A stretch of DNA of 36,898 nt from Actinomyces succiniciruminis (GTDB taxonomy: Bacteria; Actinomycetota; Actinomycetes; Actinomycetales; Actinomycetaceae), in NCBI RefSeq assembly GCF_900002405.1, contig NZ_LK995494.1, positions 1 through 36,898 on the forward strand. Direction: 5' to 3'. Of this stretch, positions 16,808 to 24,187 are shown in pieces; position 1 is the stretch's first letter; each line of letters begins with the position of its first letter. The position numbers and the translations under genes were made by a program. The notes under the pieces are model-generated. The model was not told the origin of the DNA. It saw nothing but the letters and a program-made list of their open reading frames with translations, and did not search any database.

Positions 16808-19245
16808 CAACCATTGCCCAATCCACGCCCACCGCCCTCGGCGGCCCCCACTTCGGCGGTCTCACCGAACGCATGGCCGCCTGGCGCGAGGAGATTCTGG
16901 ACACCGAGCCCAGTGTCTGCGTTGAACGCGCAGTCATCACCACGCAGACCTACCGGGACAACGCCGATCAGCCGCTCGACATGGTCCGGGCCCTCATGCT
17001 CAAGAACGTGCTCGAACGGATGACCATCTACATCGAGCCCGCCTCCCGGCTGGCCGGCAACCAGGCAAGTGCCAACCGGGCCGCCCCCATCATGCCCGAA
17101 TACGCCATGGACTGGGTGATCGACGAGCTCGACGAGTTCGACAAGCGCCCCGGGGACCGCTTCACCATCTCCGAGGAGGCGAAGCAGACGCTGCGGGAGA
17201 TCGCCCCATTCTGGCGGGGGCGCACCCTCAAGGAGCACGCCCTGGCCCTCATGCCCGCGGACTCCAAGCGCTTTTACGACCTGGGGATCATTCACCCCGA
17301 GGGCAACATCACCTCGGGGGACGCCCACATAGCCGTCAACTACCGGCGTCTGCTGGCAGACGGCCTGGCCACCTACCAGCGGCGCGCCCAGGAAGCACTC
17401 GATGCCTTGGACCTGACCGACCCCGCGCAGCTCGAGCAGGCCCCCTTCTACCGCAGCCTCATCGTCGTCTTCGACGCCGTCATCGCCTTCGCCCACCGCT
17501 ACGCCGACCTCGCCGAGCAGCTCGCCGCCGCCGAGACCGCCCCGGACCGCCGCTCCGAGCTGCGGGAGATGGCCCGCGTGCTGCGGGTTGTTCCCGAGCA
17601 CCCGGCCACCACCTTCCATGAGGCCGTTCAGTCGATCTGGCTCGTGCACGTGGCCCTGCAGATCGAGTCCAATGGTCACTCCCTGTCATACGGGCGCCTG
17701 GACCAGTACCTGTGGCCCTTCCTGCGTGAGGACCTCGAGGCCGGGCGTGAGACCGATGCCTCCGCCACCGAACTGCTGACCAATCTGTGGCTGAAGACCT
17801 TCACTGTCAACAAGATCCGCTCCTGGAGCCACACCCGGTTCTCCGCCGGCAGCCCCCTGTACCAGAACGTCACTATCGGCGGCCAGCACGCCGACGGCTC
17901 GGACGCCGTCAACCACCTGTCCTACCTCATCATCACCTCCGTGGCGCAGACCCACCTGCCCCAGCCGAACCTGACCGTGCGCTACCACCACGGCCTGAGC
18001 GACAACTTCATGAACGAGGCCATCGAGCTCATGCGGCTGGGTACCGGCATGCCGGCCTTCAACAGCGACGAGGTCATCATCCCCTCGCTGATTGAACGCG
18101 GGGTGGCCCCCGAGGACGCCCACGACTACTCGGCGATCGGCTGCGTCGAGGTCGCCGTCCCGGGCCGCTGGGGATACCGCTGCACCGGCATGAGCTTCCT
18201 CAACTTCCCCAAGGCGCTCCTGGTCGCGCTCAACGACGGCGTCGACCCCGCCTCCGGAACCCGACTGGCGCCGGCCTGCGGGCACCTGCGGGACATGACC
18301 TCCTTCGACCAGGTCATGTCCGCGTGGGACTCCACCATCCGCGAGTTCCAGCGCAACTGCATCGTGCTGGACGCCGCCTGTGACCTCGCCCTGGAGCACC
18401 AGGTTCCCGACCTGCTGTGCTCCGGACTGGTGGACGACTGCATCGGCCGCGGCAAGACCCTCAAGGAGGGCGGCGCCGTCTACGACTTCGTCTCCGGCCT
18501 CCAGGTCGGCATCGCCAACCTCGGTGACTCCCTGGCCGCCATCAAGAAGGTCGTGTTCGAGGACCATGCCATCACCGGCGCCCAGCTGTGGGAGGCCCTC
18601 CAGTCCGACTTCGCCGGAGAGGAGGGCGAGCGGATCCGTAAGCTCCTGGTCGCCGCCCCCAAGTACGGCAACGACGACGACTACGTGGACGACCTGCTCG
18701 TGCGCGCCTACGCAACCGACATCGACGAGATCTTCAAGTACAAGAACTCGCGCTACGGGCGCGGCCCCATCGGCGGAACCTACTACGCCGGCACCTCGTC
18801 CATCTCCGCGAACGTGCCCCAGGGCGCCTCCACGGCGGCCACCCCCGACGGTCGTCACGCCGGCCAGCCGCTCGCGGAGGGCTGCTCGCCGAGCCACGGC
18901 GCCGACGTCAACGGCCCGACCGCCGTGTTCAAGTCGGTCTCCAAGCTGGAGACCGAGCGCATCACCGGCGGCGTGCTACTCAATCAGAAGGTCAACCCGC
19001 AGATCCTGGCGAGGCCCGAGGATCGGGCGAAGCTCATCGCCATGCTGCGCGCCTTCTTCAACCGACTCCACGGCTTCCACGTCCAGTACAACGTGGTTGA
19101 CCGCGCCGTCCTTTTGGACGCCCAGGCGCACCCCGAGCAGCACCGCGATCTGATCGTCCGCGTTGCCGGCTATAGCGCCTTCTTCGTGGTGCTGTCCAAG
19201 CAGACCCAGGACGACATCATCGCCCGCACCGAGCAGACCCTCTGA
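16804..19245 (+). CDS. Glycyl radical enzyme of the YbiW/PflD type (probable sugar-phosphate lyase, not pyruvate formate-lyase)
   Basis: An oxygen-sensitive radical enzyme of 813 residues, close to E. coli YbiW (about 810). The radical site is G789 in RVAGYSAFF, 24 residues from the C-terminus. The thiyl cysteine is C447 in SAIGCVEVAVPGRWG, with E449 as the catalytic base typical of dehydratase-like members. The double cysteine needed for pyruvate formate-lyase is absent. Many long stretches agree with YbiW as I remember it, for example QIESNGHSLSYGRLDQYL, SAGSPLYQNVTIGGQ, APKYGNDDDYVDDLL and RYGRGPIGGTYYAGTSSISA. E. coli YbiW and PflD have been reported (from memory) as 1,5-anhydroglucitol-6-phosphate lyases whose product is split by fructose-6-phosphate aldolase. 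That aldolase gene follows here, so the same reaction is my leading hypothesis. It overlaps the regulator by 4 nt and is activated by the divergent radical-SAM protein. Confidence 0.93.
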   Translation: MTTIAQSTPTALGGPHFGGLTERMAAWREEILDTEPSVCVERAVITTQTYRDNADQPLDMVRALMLKNVLERMTIYIEPASRLAGNQASANRAAPIMPEYAMDWVIDELDEFDKRPGDRFTISEEAKQTLREIAPFWRGRTLKEHALALMPADSKRFYDLGIIHPEGNITSGDAHIAVNYRRLLADGLATYQRRAQEALDALDLTDPAQLEQAPFYRSLIVVFDAVIAFAHRYADLAEQLAAAETAPDRRSELREMARVLRVVPEHPATTFHEAVQSIWLVHVALQIESNGHSLSYGRLDQYLWPFLREDLEAGRETDASATELLTNLWLKTFTVNKIRSWSHTRFSAGSPLYQNVTIGGQHADGSDAVNHLSYLIITSVAQTHLPQPNLTVRYHHGLSDNFMNEAIELMRLGTGMPAFNSDEVIIPSLIERGVAPEDAHDYSAIGCVEVAVPGRWGYRCTGMSFLNFPKALLVALNDGVDPASGTRLAPACGHLRDMTSFDQVMSAWDSTIREFQRNCIVLDAACDLALEHQVPDLLCSGLVDDCIGRGKTLKEGGAVYDFVSGLQVGIANLGDSLAAIKKVVFEDHAITGAQLWEALQSDFAGEEGERIRKLLVAAPKYGNDDDYVDDLLVRAYATDIDEIFKYKNSRYGRGPIGGTYYAGTSSISANVPQGASTAATPDGRHAGQPLAEGCSPSHGADVNGPTAVFKSVSKLETERITGGVLLNQKVNPQILARPEDRAKLIAMLRAFFNRLHGFHVQYNVVDRAVLLDAQAHPEQHRDLIVRVAGYSAFFVVLSKQTQDDIIARTEQTL

Positions 19246-19286
19246 AATCGCCCGCGGCTCAGAACTAATCAGGAAGGAGAACCGAG

Positions 19287-19955
19287 ATGCAGTTTCTCAT
19301 CGACGACGCTCGCCTGGACCGGGTGGAGCGCGCCCTGAACACCTTCCCCCTCATCGGGGTCACCACGAACCCGTCTATTCTCAAGGCCGGTGGCCTGACG
19401 GACTTCGAACGCGATCTGCGCACCATCCGGGAGCTGGTCGGGGACCGGGACCTCCACGTGCAAGTGGTCGCCCGAGACACCGAGGGCATGCTGCGGGAGG
19501 CCGACACCATCCGCGAGCTAGTCGGGGAGTCCACCCTCATCAAGATCCCGATGACGGCGGCCGGGCTGCCGGCCATGCGCCGACTCAAGGCCCAGGGGGC
19601 TCGCGTGACCGCGACGGCCATCTACTCCACGGCGCAGGGGCTGCTGGCGACGGCGGCCGGGGCGGACTACCTCGCCCCGTACGTCAACCGCATGTCCAAT
19701 GCGGACGTGGACCCGTATGCGGTGATCCGGGCTTTGCGCCAGGACATCGACCGTGAGGGGGTGCCGACCCGGATCCTGGCGGCCAGTTTCAAGAACGTCA
19801 AGCAAGTCACCGATGCGGCCGCCGCCGGCGCCCACACGGCGACTATTGGTGCCGACGTGTTGGACGCCATGCTGGGGCTGCCGCAGGTGGGGTTGGCGGT
19901 GGACGCGTTCGCCGCCGACTTCCAGGCGGCCTTCTCCACCTCGAGTATCGCCTGA
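19287..19955 (+). CDS. fsa: Fructose-6-phosphate aldolase (transaldolase-like)
   Basis: A 222-residue class I aldolase of the FSA/TalC branch (E. coli FsaA is 220). It cleaves fructose-6-phosphate or 1-deoxyfructose-type analogues to glyceraldehyde-3-phosphate plus dihydroxyacetone or hydroxyacetone. Signatures are MQFLIDDARLDRVE, GVTTNPSILKAGG, the Schiff-base lysine K86 in TLIKIPMT, VTATAIYSTAQGLLA, APYVNRMSN and ILAASFKNVKQV. The length excludes a full transaldolase (over 300 residues). The start has a strong AGGAAGGAG site, 41 bp after the glycyl radical enzyme stop, and a terminator follows. Pairing of an fsa gene with a YbiW/PflD-type enzyme is also seen at both E. coli loci, so the aldolase is probably a dedicated second step. 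Confidence 0.95.
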   Translation: MQFLIDDARLDRVERALNTFPLIGVTTNPSILKAGGLTDFERDLRTIRELVGDRDLHVQVVARDTEGMLREADTIRELVGESTLIKIPMTAAGLPAMRRLKAQGARVTATAIYSTAQGLLATAAGADYLAPYVNRMSNADVDPYAVIRALRQDIDREGVPTRILAASFKNVKQVTDAAAAGAHTATIGADVLDAMLGLPQVGLAVDAFAADFQAAFSTSSIA

Positions 19956-19966
19956 GAGACACGCCA

Positions 19967-20002
19967 ACGGCGCCCGCCCCCTTCTCAGGGGACGGGCGCC
20001 GT
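19967..20002. terminator. Terminator between fsa and glgP (bidirectional)
   Basis: ACGGCGCCCG (19967-19976) pairs with 19993-20002, extended by CCCC/GGGG with one bulged base around a 7-nt loop. It lies between the convergent stops of fsa and glgP and could serve both strands. Confidence 0.75.
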
Positions 20003-20032
20003 CGTCGTCGGAATGTGCGAGCCGGTTAGCCG

Positions 20033-22396
20033 TCAGGCTACCGGCTGCGGCTCGATGCCCCACACCTTGGCGTAGTCGCTGATGGTGCGGTCGGAGGAGA
20101 AGCGGCCGGAGCGGGTGATGTTCACCCACGCCTTGCGCTGCCAGGCGCGCTGGTCGGCGTAGTCGACGGCCATGGCGTCCTTGGCCTCGCGATAGGCGGC
20201 GAAGTCACCCAGCACGTAGTACACGTCCGCCTGCTCGTTGCCCTCACCCAGGAGGCTGCGGCGCAGGTCCGCGAACCAGCCGGAGCCGTTGTCGTCCAGA
20301 GTGCCGTCGGTGAAGGCGTCGAGCACGCGCTTGAGGCCGGGGACGGACTCGTAGGTGGCACGCGGGTCGTAGGTGGCCCGCAGCGCCGGCAGCTCGTCCT
20401 CGGTGGCACCGAAGATGTAGGCGTTCTCATCGCCCACGGCGTCCAGGATCTCCACGTTGGCACCGTCGAGGGTACCGAGCGTCAGGGCGCCGTTCATCAT
20501 GAACTTCATGTTGGAGGTGCCGGAGGCCTCCTTACCGGCCATGGAGATCTGCTCGGAGACGTCGGCGGCCGGGATGATGTGCTCGGCGGGGGAGACGTTG
20601 TAGTTGTGAATGAACACGACCTTCAGGGTCTGGGAGATCACCGGGTCGTTGTTCACGAGCTCCGCGATGGCGTTGATCAGCTTGATGATGCCCTTGGCGC
20701 GGATGTAGCCGGGGGCGGCCTTGGCGCCGAAGATGAACACGCGCGGCGGCACCTGCAGCGACGGGTCCTCCTTCATGCGGAAGTACAGGTCCAGGATGTA
20801 GATCGCGTTCAGCAGCTGACGCTTGTACTCGTGCAGGCGCTTGATCTGCACGTCGAAGATGGCGTCGGGGTTGATCTCGATGCCCTCGCGCTCGGCCACC
20901 CAGGCCGCGAAGTCCACCTTGTTGGCGTGCTTGACCTCGGCCAGGCGGTCCAGCAGGGCGTCGTCGACGGCGTCGGTGTGCGCGGCCAGCAGGGACAGGT
21001 CCTTGACCCAGGCGTCGGAGCCGGCCACCTCGTCCAGCAGCGCGGACAGGCGCGGGTTGCACTGCCGTAGCCAGCGGCGCGGAGTCACACCGTTGGTCTT
21101 GTTGTTGAAGCGCTCGGGCAAGACGTCGTGCCACTCCTTGAGCGTGTCGCGCTTGATGATCTCGGTGTGCAGTGCGGCCACGCCGTTGATGGAGTAGGCG
21201 GCGTAGCAGGCGATCCAGGCCATGCGCACCTTGTCGCCGGACAGCGGAGCCATGTAGTCGATGCGCGTCTGGTCCAGGCCGCGCTCGGCCATCTCCTGAC
21301 GGAAGCGGCGGTCGATCTCGCGGACGATCTCCGCGATGCGGGGGAACAGGCGGTCGAAGATGGACATCTCCCAGGTCTCCAGGGCCTCGGCCAGCACCGT
21401 GTGGTTGGTGTAGGCGAAGGTCTTGGTGACGATTCCCCAGGCCTGGTCCCAGCCCAGGTGGTGCTCATCCATAAGCAGGCGCATGAGCTCGGGGATGGCG
21501 AGCACCGGGTGGGTGTCGTTGAGCTGGACGGAGTTGAAGTCGGCAAAGCCGCTCAGGTCATCGCCGTGGTGAGTGACGTAGTTGTCGACGATCTCCTGCA
21601 GGGACGCGGAGCAGAAGAAGTACTGCTGGCGCACTCGCAGCACCTTGCCCTCGTAGGTGGTGTCGTTGGGGTAGAGCACGCGGGAGATGTCGGCGGTGCG
21701 CTCACGGTCCACGATCGCATCGGTGAAGCGCTGGGAGTTGAAGGCGTCGTAGTCGAACTCCTCCATGGGCTCAGCCCGCCACAGGCGCAGCGTGACCACG
21801 TTCTTGGTGCCGTAGCCGGTGATGGGCATGTCGTGGGGGACGGCGCGCACGGTCAGGTCGTTGTAGCGGACGATGCGCTGAGCCTCCTCGCGGCGGATGA
21901 CGAAGGGGTAGCCCTCCTCCATCCAGGGGTCCGGATGCTCGGTCTGGAACCCGTCCTCGAACAGCTGCTTGAACAGTCCGTAGCGGTAAAGGATGCCGTA
22001 TCCGGCCACCGGCAGGTCCAGGGTGGCGCAGGAGTCCAGGAAACAGGCGGCCAGACGGCCGAGCCCGCCGTTGCCCAGAGCGGCGTCGGGTTCCTGCTCG
22101 AGCACATCGGTGAGGTTAAGCCCGAAGGCGTTCACGGCCTGGGTGGCCTCCTCGACCAGGCCCAGGTTGGTCAGGTTGTTCAGCAGGGCGCGTCCCTCGA
22201 GGAACTCGGCGGAGAAGTAGTGCTCCATCCTGCCGGCACGGTACTTCTGCTCGGTGGCGTACCAGTCGTCCGCGATGGCGTCGACAACGGCGGCGGACAG
22301 TCCCTGCCAGACCTCCATGGGGGTGGAGGCTTCGGCTGGACGGCCGGAGACTGCGCGCACCTGGGAGGACACGCTGGTGGGGAGGATCTTCGACAT
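20033..22396 (-). CDS. glgP: Glycogen/alpha-glucan phosphorylase
   Basis: Releases glucose-1-phosphate from glycogen or maltodextrin ends using phosphate and pyridoxal phosphate. The protein has 787 residues, normal for the bacterial GT35 family. Visible motifs are EFLEGRALLNNL, DAALGNGGLGRLAACFLDS, YGILYRYGLF, QLNDTHP, NKTNGVTPRRWL, and the PLP lysine K631 in KEASGTSNMKFMMNG followed by LGTLDGANVEI. The start MSKILPTSV is fixed by the promoter and operator just upstream (22428-22458), where a palindromic CTTGCAG-type operator covers the predicted transcription start. It is separated from the GlgE-pathway cluster by a foreign-looking stretch at about 22690-24100. Confidence 0.96.
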   Translation of the reverse strand: MSKILPTSVSSQVRAVSGRPAEASTPMEVWQGLSAAVVDAIADDWYATEQKYRAGRMEHYFSAEFLEGRALLNNLTNLGLVEEATQAVNAFGLNLTDVLEQEPDAALGNGGLGRLAACFLDSCATLDLPVAGYGILYRYGLFKQLFEDGFQTEHPDPWMEEGYPFVIRREEAQRIVRYNDLTVRAVPHDMPITGYGTKNVVTLRLWRAEPMEEFDYDAFNSQRFTDAIVDRERTADISRVLYPNDTTYEGKVLRVRQQYFFCSASLQEIVDNYVTHHGDDLSGFADFNSVQLNDTHPVLAIPELMRLLMDEHHLGWDQAWGIVTKTFAYTNHTVLAEALETWEMSIFDRLFPRIAEIVREIDRRFRQEMAERGLDQTRIDYMAPLSGDKVRMAWIACYAAYSINGVAALHTEIIKRDTLKEWHDVLPERFNNKTNGVTPRRWLRQCNPRLSALLDEVAGSDAWVKDLSLLAAHTDAVDDALLDRLAEVKHANKVDFAAWVAEREGIEINPDAIFDVQIKRLHEYKRQLLNAIYILDLYFRMKEDPSLQVPPRVFIFGAKAAPGYIRAKGIIKLINAIAELVNNDPVISQTLKVVFIHNYNVSPAEHIIPAADVSEQISMAGKEASGTSNMKFMMNGALTLGTLDGANVEILDAVGDENAYIFGATEDELPALRATYDPRATYESVPGLKRVLDAFTDGTLDDNGSGWFADLRRSLLGEGNEQADVYYVLGDFAAYREAKDAMAVDYADQRAWQRKAWVNITRSGRFSSDRTISDYAKVWGIEPQPVA

Positions 22397-22427
22397 CTTT
22401 ATTCCCTTACGTGGGCGTCAGGACAGC

Positions 22428-22458
22428 GCTGCAAGGTTCTTGCAGCAAGGACAGCATA
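22428..22458 (-). promoter_or_regulatory. glgP promoter with palindromic MalR-type operator
   Basis: Read on the minus strand, the -10 box TATGCT (22458-22453) is followed by the palindrome GCTGCAAG-aac-CTTGCAGC (22446-22428), which would begin almost exactly at the transcription start. CTTGCAG is, from memory, the core of the MalR operator in Streptomyces. A repressor bound here would block glgP. The rest of the 295-bp gap 22397-22691 holds only a 6-bp stem at 22651-22669 and no gene that I can support. Confidence 0.6.
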
Positions 22459-22691
22459 CGGCGATCGGACTCATGGTACAGGGCCAACTGGCTCCCGGAG
22501 AGCGTGGGCATTGCCTCACGAAGCGGGTGGCTCGTGGACGGCGGCGATGACGACGGTGCGGGCTACGCGGTCGGGCTGTTGAGGATGATACGTGCGGTGA
22601 GCTTGGGCACTGAGAGAACAGGTGGGGGAGGGCAACACCATCCCGGCGTTGGCGCTTGAGGTGAGCGCCCCGGATGACGAACTGGAACTGG

Positions 22692-23459
22692 TTAGGATGT
22701 CTTCCTCGCCACGATATAAAACCTGTGGATGCTGCCTTCGATCACGCCGGTCCTGTCAAGAAGCTCTTGCGCCTCGTACAACTGTTCAAGGCAGTCGTCA
22801 ACAGAAAACCCGGGAAACTCCCAGTCGACGATCCTGGCGAACCAGACAAGCGCGCCCACATCGTAGAACCGTATCGGTCGGCGAGCCTCCCCGCCTTCCA
22901 GCACTTCAAATCCCTGCGCGAGGAGCTCCGATGTTCTCACGTCAAGGTATTGCTTGGGGTATGGTGCCTCCTTGATTTCGGGAAGAAGAAGTTGAACCAG
23001 TTCTTGATCGTTATCTGCGCCAACCTGCTGTGTAAGGAATAGTCCGCCCGGCCTTAGCGCGCGCCGCAGTTCCGCGGTGTCGTATGCCCCATGTCGGTTC
23101 GTGATAATATCGAAGCTGGCATCCGGGAAGGGGAGTCTCTCTTCTCCGTCACCCTCCTTGAAATCGATCCCCAGCGGCAGCAAGACTTCTTCGCACACTT
23201 TCACGTTGGGGGGATAGCCCTCGATCGCCGCGGTGCGCTCATTGGGGTGGTGGAAGGAGAGTAAGAACTCTCCGCCTCCGGTATCCATGTCCAGCAGCTG
23301 CATGTCGTCTGTCCGGTACTTCTGAACGATCTCTCGAAACTCCCACGGCAGGTCATCTTCTTCTGTGTATCTGCCGTGAATATGGGAAAAGTCCCAACCG
23401 TGAATATGGGCGACGCGTTCTTCACTCTCCCATGCCTGCTTCAATTGTTCCGCGTTCAT
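22692..23459 (-). CDS. Class I SAM-dependent methyltransferase, probably acquired
   Basis: A 255-residue methyltransferase of unknown substrate. The SAM-binding motif I is LLDMDTGGGEFL (residues about 55-66), followed by AAIEGYPPNVKVCEEVL (motif II region), the acidic LPFPDASFDIITNRHGAYD (motif IV region), and RALRPGGLFLTQQVG, the typical post-IV strand. The N-terminus MNAEQLKQAWESEERVAHIH has no signal peptide. ATG 23459 is set by GGAAGGAG upstream. Base use is clearly foreign: rows I counted within it are 45-60 % G+C, against about 65-75 % in neighbouring genes, with many A/T-ending codons. I infer horizontal transfer, perhaps from a Firmicute. It lies between glgP and glgB without functional relation to either; resistance or small-molecule modification are possible but not shown. 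Confidence 0.85.
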   Translation of the reverse strand: MNAEQLKQAWESEERVAHIHGWDFSHIHGRYTEEDDLPWEFREIVQKYRTDDMQLLDMDTGGGEFLLSFHHPNERTAAIEGYPPNVKVCEEVLLPLGIDFKEGDGEERLPFPDASFDIITNRHGAYDTAELRRALRPGGLFLTQQVGADNDQELVQLLLPEIKEAPYPKQYLDVRTSELLAQGFEVLEGGEARRPIRFYDVGALVWFARIVDWEFPGFSVDDCLEQLYEAQELLDRTGVIEGSIHRFYIVARKTS

Positions 23460-24106
23460 CGTATGCTGCTCCTTCCGAAAGAGGCGTGACGACTGAATTC
23501 GCCGGCTGTTCGTGTTTGTGGGGGTGGTGGTTCGGGCGCGGCTGGTGGTGTGGTGGTCGGGTTCGGGGCCTTGTTCGATGCGAGCCGGCCCGCCATGTGG
23601 TCGTTTTCGGGTGCGGGAGGTCGTTCTCGGGCCGGCGGGGACGATGCCGGGCCGGTGGAGGGCGGCGTCGGAGCGGCGTCGGGGTGGACGGCTCGTGTGT
23701 TCCAGTGACGGTTCGTCACCTAGCAGCAACGGTTCTGCATGAACGACGACGGTTCGTACACCTACCCCACGAACCGTCGCAAGAGGTGCCGAACCGTCGG
23801 CGCGAAGTGACGAACCGTCAGGCCAGCGCACGAAGCGTCGGGAGAAGGGGCGCGCCGCATCACCGGAACCCGCACGCATCGCCCTTCACCCGGCAAACCG
23901 CCACCTGTCAGCCCACCCCGCCCCGAGTACGAAGAGCCAATGAACCACGACGAGCCACTTATCGCGCCGGACTGGCGGTATTTCCAGGGTGCGCGGGCGT
24001 CTCGGCGCCGCAGCGGCGTGCATTGGCACGGGAGGCTTTGCGGTCTGGATGTTCACCTCCCTCCCGAGCATTACATCCCATGAGTGCAAGAGCCGCTTGG
24101 TAAGCC
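23460..24106. other. 647-bp stretch without a convincing gene
   Basis: From 23513 to 23569 the plus strand is strikingly G/T-rich with many GG and GGG runs. Direct repeats follow: TCGTTTTCGG at 23601 and TCGTTCTCGG at 23621 (20 bp apart), and GGCGTCGG at 23664 and 23675. Then comes the 153-bp dyad described separately (23687-23839). From 23840 to 24106 there is only a weak 47-codon frame (23940-24083, MNHDEPLIAPDWRYFQGA onward) with a poor ribosome site. No tRNA, transposase remnant or target duplication was recognised. Confidence 0.6.
23687..23839. repeat. 153-bp dyad of eight phased ACGGTTCG half-sites
   Basis: ACGGTTCG occurs at 23688 (ACGGCTCG), 23708, 23729 (ACGGTTCT) and 23749. Its complement CGAACCGT occurs at 23770, 23790, 23811 and 23831 (CGAAGCGT). 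The steps are 20, 21, 20, 21, 20, 21 and 20 bp, and every left copy mirrors a right copy about base 23763. Perfect pairing reaches 14 bp between 23706-23719 and 23807-23820, and 11 bp between 23747-23757 and 23769-23779. Steps of about 20.5 bp are not a multiple of a codon, so this is not a protein repeat. It fits either a multi-dimer operator on one face of the helix or a long bulged hairpin in RNA or single-stranded DNA. Confidence 0.85.
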
Positions 24107-24148
24107 GGAGGGGCCGGTGAAACACCCAGATGTCTCACCGGCCCCTCC
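24107..24148. terminator. Terminator downstream of glgB
   Basis: A perfect 14-bp stem (GGAGGGGCCGGTGA at 24107-24120 with 24135-24148) and a 14-nt loop that can add three more pairs. It lies 40 bp beyond the glgB stop and closes the minus-strand glucan operon. Confidence 0.8.
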
Positions 24149-24187
24149 ATCCGCCTCAAGGCCCTCGGCCCGGGGACGGCTCGCGGC

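Noticed and set aside
16804-19245. Annotation as pyruvate formate-lyase
   Set aside because: The adjacent double cysteine required for pyruvate cleavage is missing; the active-site segment is GCVE, as in dehydratase/lyase-type glycyl radical enzymes, and overall similarity is to YbiW.
23687-23839. Integron attC site, CRISPR array or parS site as an explanation of the dyad
   Set aside because: No attC core-site consensus at the ends, no identical repeats with unique spacers in one orientation, and no TGTTTCACGTGAAACA-like parS core. The mirrored 20/21-bp layout fits none of these.
23940-24083. 47-codon frame beginning MNHDEPLIAPDW
   Set aside because: The ribosome site is weak, there is no -10 box at leaderless distance and no domain; kept only as a note in the description of the gap.
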